From: Mangrovibacterium diazotrophicum
Lineage (GTDB): Bacteria; Bacteroidota; Bacteroidia; Bacteroidales; Prolixibacteraceae
Assembly (NCBI RefSeq): GCF_003610535.1
Contig: NZ_RAPN01000001.1
Location: 620,001 to 684,000 of the forward strand
DNA: 64,000 nt
Direction: 5' to 3'
Shown here: positions 59,297-64,000 of the stretch, piece after piece
Layout of the letters: every line of letters begins with the position of its first letter
How positions within the stretch are numbered: the stretch's first letter is position 1
Translations under genes and position numbers: made by a program
The notes under the pieces: generated by a model
Told to the model about the DNA's origin: nothing
The model's database searches: none
The model's input: the letters and a program-made list of their open reading frames with translations, nothing else

Positions 59297-61939
59297 CTAT
59301 TTGATATTAAAGTATTTCTGTTCGAAGTTGTATCCTTCGACAGCTAACTTCCAGTTGGATGTTGTCGCTTGCGGGCAATCCAGAATAATTGTTTTTTCAG
59401 CTCCCGGAACGACAGAGACGTAGTTGTCATCAGCGAAAATTGGCAACACACGTTCGTTGGTTTTCGCATCAACAATCGCCAGGTGGTTGAAGAATGCAAC
59501 CGGAGCACCGGCTGGGTTTTTCAACACAACTTTCACTTTGTTGTCACCTATTTTTGTGGCTTCTACTTGCAATTTTGAAGCGCCGATTTCCTGCAATCCG
59601 CTGTAGTTTCCTTCAGCATTTGGATACCAGTAGAAATTATCTGAGATCAGATTTTGATTGTGATCCAACAATTGTAATTGAAGGAATGCACCGTCTTTCT
59701 CCATACCCGCTTTATTCAGGAATGGTTCAACCGACATGATTTTCTTCACCGATGTAGGACCGCTATAAACGAATACTTGTGTAATCGGATACTCTTTACC
59801 GGCCATATCGTAAGCTTTCGCTACCAACATCAGGTCGTTTTGAGTATCGAAGCTGTTGTTTACGATCGTCACCATTTTGTCAACCGGGTTGCACATGGCG
59901 TGAATCAACTGGCTTCCAACACGTGTACCAAACAAACAAGCGTTTGGATCGAGGTAATAATCGTACATCTGTCCACGTAACGCGGTCCATGGGTTTTGGG
60001 TTTTCCAGATGATTGTTCCGGTGTACCAATCCCACATATGCGAGCTGAAACCTTCCATCAAGGCACGGTATTGGTTGTAATTAACCAGCTGAGCAGTTTT
60101 GGCAAATTCCTCCATATTGCTGGCACCGCCATAAGGCTCCATTGAGTTTCCATAGCTGATGTACTTGTGGTAAGTCCAAACTTCGTCAGAAACAGCTTCT
60201 GTTCCTTTTTTGTCAGTAGGTACAACCAGATTTTCTTCCGGCAGGAAGCGTTTCAAGGAAACCACGTCGCCAACACCAACCGAACCAACTTCTGAGTTAA
60301 ACGGCCAGGTGCGATATTGCCAGAAAATTGAATCTGGCTGAATTCCATAAGGACCATCTCCGTTTCCACCAATAAAGTTGTAAGACATGCTGTCGGAGTT
60401 TGAATACTCAATAAACCAGCGTGTTCCGTCCAATGCGTCCAACGAGTCCTTCAAGGCAGCCAAAATATCCTGCGGAGGAGTGATCTCGTTACCGCCACAC
60501 CAGATAGCTAAAGATGGATTGTTGCGAATCAGTTTGATCACATCGGCAGCTGATTCAACAAACAAGTTGTGATCATCCGGATACTGACGACGAGTCCATT
60601 GATCGTCTTTTTTCATTGGATCGACCCAACGACCGTTACAGTCGCCCGACATCCAGAAATCCTGGATCACCAGCATACCGTACTTGTTACAAGCGTCGTA
60701 AAACTCAGGACGCTCAGGTAATGCACCTCCCCAGATCCGAATCAGGTTCAGGTTCATATCACGGTGGTAGCGAATCTCGGCGTCGTAACGTTCAGGGGTC
60801 AAACGCAACATCGCATCCGAGATAATCCAGTTACCACCTTTAATAAATATTTTTTGTCCGTTCACCGAAATCTGCATACTACGCGTGTGGTCGTTCCACT
60901 TGTGCTGAATTTCGCGGATACCTACAGGAACAGTTTCTTCATCCGAAAGCTGGCCATCCAGATACACTTTTACGCTCATGGTGTACATGTCCTGCGCACC
61001 GTAACCGCTAGGCCACCACAGTTTCGGATTAGCCAATTCAATCGTTGGCAACTCAACTTCAACTTTTGCTTTTCCGGCCAACGAAACTTCTTTTTCAACT
61101 TTTTGTCCGCCAATCTCAACAACAACTTTACCGGCAACAGTAGCTTCAGTCGCATTTACCAGTTCAGTTGACGTTTCGATAAATGCAGGAGCTTGTTCAG
61201 CGCCCGGCTTGCGAACACCTGGCACACGAGTTACGACGTGCGGGTTTTGCAGGTCAACCGCTTTGGTTGTTTCAACGGTTACCTTGTCCCAAATACCGGT
61301 GTTACGGTCGCGGATAGGTTGAATCCAGTCCCAACCGGCAACATATTGCAGTGCTACGTTACGGGCAATGGTACCATCGCCACCCTGTCCGCCATTCGGG
61401 TTACCCACCACATCAACCGGGTAAACGATCACCGCCAAACGGTTGTTGCCATCGGCAGCCAACAAGTCGGTGATGTTATACTTTGAACGCAGGTACATTC
61501 CATGGTGACGTTCTGTATTTACTTTTTTTCCGTTCAGGAACACATCGAAACTGTAATTTACCCCACGGAAGTTCAACCAAACCTGCTCTCCTTTTTTGGC
61601 TTTTTGCTGAAAATCGTTGACAAACCAGTAAGTGTAATAATCGCGACCGGTTTCGTAGATGTCTTTGATTTTGTTGTTATTCATTCCGTAGAATGGATCC
61701 GGCACTTCGCCCCACTCCAGCATATTGGTTAACACTGTGCCCGGCACAATTGCCGGTTGCCACTTTTTCAGGTTGAAGCCGGTAGCAGAAATCTCTTCTC
61801 CCGAAGCTTTCACTTTAGTCATCGGTGCACTCTTCCAGTTTTTGGATAACTCCACCACACCAGCCGAAGCCAGCGACGGAGCCAACACAACTGCCAGAAG
61901 CATCAGCACCCCATAAAATTTAAGGGTAAAACGAGTCAT
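59297..61939 (-). CDS. Secreted GH2 family glycosidase (exo-beta-glucosaminidase/mannosidase-like)
   Basis: The ATG at 61939 is used (880 residues), with AAAGGAC a few bases upstream; an in-frame TTG adds eight codons. Signal peptide ends near ASA-GVV. GH2 sugar-binding domain (about 30-225, with YTYWFVNDF and VFLNGKKV), immunoglobulin-like domain (230-350), TIM barrel from about 355 and C-terminal beta domains. Acid/base E485 (WCGGNEITPP) and nucleophile E550 (FNSEVGSVG) are intact. The barrel motifs resemble exo-beta-D-glucosaminidases and beta-mannosidases more than beta-galactosidases. It stands downstream of the GH125 mannosidase, which suggests a shared mannose- or N-glycan-containing substrate. 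Confidence 0.88.
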   Translation of the reverse strand: MTRFTLKFYGVLMLLAVVLAPSLASAGVVELSKNWKSAPMTKVKASGEEISATGFNLKKWQPAIVPGTVLTNMLEWGEVPDPFYGMNNNKIKDIYETGRDYYTYWFVNDFQQKAKKGEQVWLNFRGVNYSFDVFLNGKKVNTERHHGMYLRSKYNITDLLAADGNNRLAVIVYPVDVVGNPNGGQGGDGTIARNVALQYVAGWDWIQPIRDRNTGIWDKVTVETTKAVDLQNPHVVTRVPGVRKPGAEQAPAFIETSTELVNATEATVAGKVVVEIGGQKVEKEVSLAGKAKVEVELPTIELANPKLWWPSGYGAQDMYTMSVKVYLDGQLSDEETVPVGIREIQHKWNDHTRSMQISVNGQKIFIKGGNWIISDAMLRLTPERYDAEIRYHRDMNLNLIRIWGGALPERPEFYDACNKYGMLVIQDFWMSGDCNGRWVDPMKKDDQWTRRQYPDDHNLFVESAADVIKLIRNNPSLAIWCGGNEITPPQDILAALKDSLDALDGTRWFIEYSNSDSMSYNFIGGNGDGPYGIQPDSIFWQYRTWPFNSEVGSVGVGDVVSLKRFLPEENLVVPTDKKGTEAVSDEVWTYHKYISYGNSMEPYGGASNMEEFAKTAQLVNYNQYRALMEGFSSHMWDWYTGTIIWKTQNPWTALRGQMYDYYLDPNACLFGTRVGSQLIHAMCNPVDKMVTIVNNSFDTQNDLMLVAKAYDMAGKEYPITQVFVYSGPTSVKKIMSVEPFLNKAGMEKDGAFLQLQLLDHNQNLISDNFYWYPNAEGNYSGLQEIGASKLQVEATKIGDNKVKVVLKNPAGAPVAFFNHLAIVDAKTNERVLPIFADDNYVSVVPGAEKTIILDCPQATTSNWKLAVEGYNFEQKYFNIK

Positions 61940-62035
61940 TATTTGTCCTTTCTTTAAAATCAATTACAGTCTTGCAAACTCAACATCTACAAGTCTTGGT
62001 TTTAATAAAAGCCTTCCGGCTCATTTTATTCAGTT

Positions 62036-63463
62036 CTAAACCTGCTTTAATACTTCAGGTCTTTCGTGATAAATCTTCACAATCAGCTCGCCGAACAACG
62101 TGTTAGCCCAGGCAAACCAGCTACGGGTAAAGTTTGTCGCATCGTCCATGTGGAAGGTTTCGTGCATGAAACCGGTTCCGGCGTGCGTTTTAATCAGCGT
62201 TTCCAGGCAATGTTTAATCTCTTCACTGTCTTCTGAAGTCATGGCACGCATTACAATACTCATTGGCCATATCATTTCAGAACCAACGTGCGGCCCACCG
62301 ATTCCCTCGCCTGCAGTTCCTTTGAAGTACCAGGGATTAGCATCGCTCAAAACAAGCTTACGGGTATTTTGGTACAAAGGATCTTCAATTTTCAAAGCTC
62401 CCAGGTAAGGCAGTGCCAACAAGCTCGGGATGTTCGCATCGTCCATGAATAGTTGGTTACCAAAACCATCTACTTCAAACGCCAACACTTTACCCAAACC
62501 TTCACGCGTTGCTACTGCGTACTTTTCGATTGCTGCGGCGACTTCTTTCCGTAATGATTCAGCTTCGGCAGCTAAAGCAGCGTCGTTGTAAATTGTGCGC
62601 GAAATTTCGGCCATGTAGCCTAAAACCGTCACTGCAAAATAGTTCGACGGGATCAGGAACGGTAAAACTGTCGCATCATCGGAAGGGCGGAATGAGGACA
62701 CGATGAGGCCCACCGGCTTAACCGGGTTCCCATAGCCGCCACAACACAATGAATCGGTTGGTTTAGGTGTGTTCCGGGTGAAATAATAATCACCTTTATC
62801 GTTTTTCCGTTGCTGATCTTTAAAGGTGTCTAAAACAGAACGGAAGACTTTATGCCATTCTTTAGTGAAGCAAGCCGTATTGCCGGTGGTTTTCCAGTAG
62901 TGATACAACAAACGAACCGGGTAACACAGGGAATCGATTTCCCATTTGCGTTCGTGCAATTCCGGTTTCATTTCGGTATTATCCGTATCCCACTCGCTTC
63001 CGGTAGCTTCTTTATTAAATGCGTTTGCGTAAGGATCAATTAAAATACATTCGGCCTGGCGATTCAGTACTCCCTGGAACAGCTCGTCAAGGTCCTTGTC
63101 TTTCGTTACCAAAGGTAGATAAGGCCAAACCTGGGCTGTTGAGTCGCGTAACCACATGGCGTGAATATCACCAGTAATTACGAATGTATCCGGCTTTCCG
63201 TCAACAACTGAAAAGTCAACAGTTGTATCCAGTGTATTCGGGAAACAGTTTTCGAACATCCAGGCCAATTCGGGGTTGGCAATTTCCTTTTTCACCTCGG
63301 CGATTGTTTTCTCAACTGCTTTGCTGGTAAAATGGCGTTTGCCTACAGGTGGACGCTGGCTCACAAATTCGGCTTTCGCCGCATGTGCCGCGTTCCAAAC
63401 TGAACCGGTCAAAATGCCGGCCACCGCTAACGAATTGTATCTTAAAAAGTCTCTTCTTTCCAT
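62036..63463 (-). CDS. GH125 exo-alpha-1,6-mannosidase family protein
   Basis: 475 residues. The N-terminus (MERRDFLRYNSLAVAGILTGS) looks like a twin-Arg-type or lipid-independent export signal. GH125 pattern: TFVITGDIHAMWLRDSTAQVWPY (substrate-binding Asp/Arg), EWDTDNTEMKPELHERKWEIDS, and GTAGEGIGGPHVG before MIWPMSIVMRAM. Characterised family members cut terminal alpha-1,6-mannose from N-glycans or mannans. It ends 97 bp before the GH2 start and is probably co-transcribed; only a weak 4-5 bp hairpin (62010-62021) lies between. Confidence 0.92.
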   Translation of the reverse strand: MERRDFLRYNSLAVAGILTGSVWNAAHAAKAEFVSQRPPVGKRHFTSKAVEKTIAEVKKEIANPELAWMFENCFPNTLDTTVDFSVVDGKPDTFVITGDIHAMWLRDSTAQVWPYLPLVTKDKDLDELFQGVLNRQAECILIDPYANAFNKEATGSEWDTDNTEMKPELHERKWEIDSLCYPVRLLYHYWKTTGNTACFTKEWHKVFRSVLDTFKDQQRKNDKGDYYFTRNTPKPTDSLCCGGYGNPVKPVGLIVSSFRPSDDATVLPFLIPSNYFAVTVLGYMAEISRTIYNDAALAAEAESLRKEVAAAIEKYAVATREGLGKVLAFEVDGFGNQLFMDDANIPSLLALPYLGALKIEDPLYQNTRKLVLSDANPWYFKGTAGEGIGGPHVGSEMIWPMSIVMRAMTSEDSEEIKHCLETLIKTHAGTGFMHETFHMDDATNFTRSWFAWANTLFGELIVKIYHERPEVLKQV

Positions 63464-63527
63464 ATTCAGTCTGTTTGATTTTAAGTCTTATTGCAATTAT
63501 ATCGGTTGTTTTCAAATTTTCAATTGA

Positions 63528-63551
63528 ATACAGGGGCCGAAGCCCCTGTAT
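63528..63551. terminator. Perfect hairpin with UUCG-type loop, probable terminator
   Basis: ATACAGGGGC (63528-63537), loop CGAA, GCCCCTGTAT (63542-63551). On the minus strand the loop reads TTCG closed by C-G, a very stable tetraloop. The tract after it is only moderately T-rich (TTCAATTG), so it may be a terminator for the upstream gene or a leader element of GH125. Confidence 0.6.
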
Positions 63552-63641
63552 AACCCATTCTCACTGATCTAACCCAAACAAAATATATGTAGAACGGATT
63601 GTATAAAACATGCTCAGTCAAACCCAAAAAGACGACATGTT

Positions 63642-64000
63642 TTATGGTTGGCAGCAGCTTTCAGAACCCGCCATCGTCATGGCAGGAATGACTTTCAATA
63701 GCTGCTCACCGATTCCGATTTTATAACCGGAGGAGAACAAAAACACTTGGCCGCTGGCGTCAGTTAAAATCACCAACGGCAATTTACTTTTCACATCTTC
63801 ACCAAAATTCTTCATCAGCGCCTGCAACACATTGTTGTCTTTGTCGAAACCACTGATGTAATTTTTCGGCAGTTGATAGCTGTTCAGCACAGCTCCCAGC
63901 TGCGGACGATCTTCGGCGGTTAAAAACACGAACTCACCTGTCCAGGCATTGAAATGTTCGAGATAGTCGCCCAAGTCGTTCAAAATATGTTTTGATGTTT
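63642..64000 (-). CDS. C-terminus of an unidentified protein (5' end outside window)
   Basis: The frame is open to the right edge, giving about 119 residues (118 plus the stop). The fragment reads as alternating strands and helices: GEFVFLTAEDRPQLGAVLNS, then SKLPLVILTDASGQVFLFSSGYKIGIGEQLLKVI, ending ESCCQP. The PLVILTDASGQVFLFSSGY part resembles the last strands of a thioredoxin/AhpC-like fold, but this is weak. The paired cysteines at the very end could bind metal or a thiol. I do not recognise the protein. Confidence 0.5.
   Translation of the reverse strand, partial: TSKHILNDLGDYLEHFNAWTGEFVFLTAEDRPQLGAVLNSYQLPKNYISGFDKDNNVLQALMKNFGEDVKSKLPLVILTDASGQVFLFSSGYKIGIGEQLLKVIPAMTMAGSESCCQP

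Noticed and set aside
1-64000. CRISPR array, tRNA or rRNA genes, insertion sequences, phage genes
   Set aside because: No regularly spaced repeats, no transposase or integrase pattern and no RNA-gene sequence recognised on reading; a tRNA search program would be the decisive check.

Overview
The window looks like a chromosomal segment of a Bacteroidota bacterium. It carries two SusC/SusD pairs, each behind its own ECF sigma factor and FecR-type anti-sigma factor. It also has lipobox-type lipoproteins, almost no Shine-Dalgarno sequences, and very large hybrid sensor kinases of a kind common in this phylum. The mix of genes would suit the Marinilabiliales/Prolixibacteraceae, but that placement is a guess from gene content. 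I saw no rRNA, tRNA, CRISPR array, insertion sequence or prophage.

Layout. 1-242: the 3' end of guaC. 303-3312 (minus): a DUF3500 protein, a secreted protein with two ABM-like halves, and two NTF2/SnoaL-fold proteins. 3584-20591 (minus): a nine-gene, mostly translationally coupled run. It encodes an MpaB/Lcp-like DUF2236 protein, a SAM methyltransferase, three giant sensor histidine kinases, a single-domain response regulator, a response regulator fused to a class III nucleotide cyclase, an HD-domain protein and a YitT membrane protein. 20939-23853 (minus): a GT39-like membrane glycosyltransferase and a two-subunit ThrE-type exporter. 24287-33513 (plus): a five-gene operon of circularly permuted ATP-grasp, alpha-E, DUF2126 and transglutaminase proteins. 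It ends at a perfect 20-bp-stem bidirectional terminator.

33584-49394 (minus): two polysaccharide-utilization-type loci, each ordered sigma, FecR, SusC, SusD. The one at 40843-49394 ends in a secreted GH13 enzyme, which suggests an alpha-glucan substrate. 49610-51549 (plus): DUF72, queD and queE. 51557-57240 (minus): a six-gene efflux operon (DUF2147, TolC, HlyD-type adaptor, ABC permease, ABC ATPase, outer-membrane barrel). Upstream of it lie the LytS-type kinase and LytTR regulator genes (57346-59138). A 9-12-9 direct repeat matching the LytTR consensus sits between the regulator and the efflux operon. 59297-64000 (minus): a GH2 enzyme, a GH125 mannosidase and the end of an unidentified protein.

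Two regions stand out. The first is the three-kinase operon, which seems to funnel several inputs (eukaryotic-type kinase/ATPase, four tandem GAF-like modules, LamG plus 7TM) into a phospho-controlled adenylate cyclase. The second is the ATP-grasp/alpha-E/DUF2126/transglutaminase operon. It belongs to a family predicted by comparative genomics to make or attach peptides. Here it carries both a split and a fused ligase, the fused copy has lost signature residues, and no NTN-hydrolase partner gene is in the window.
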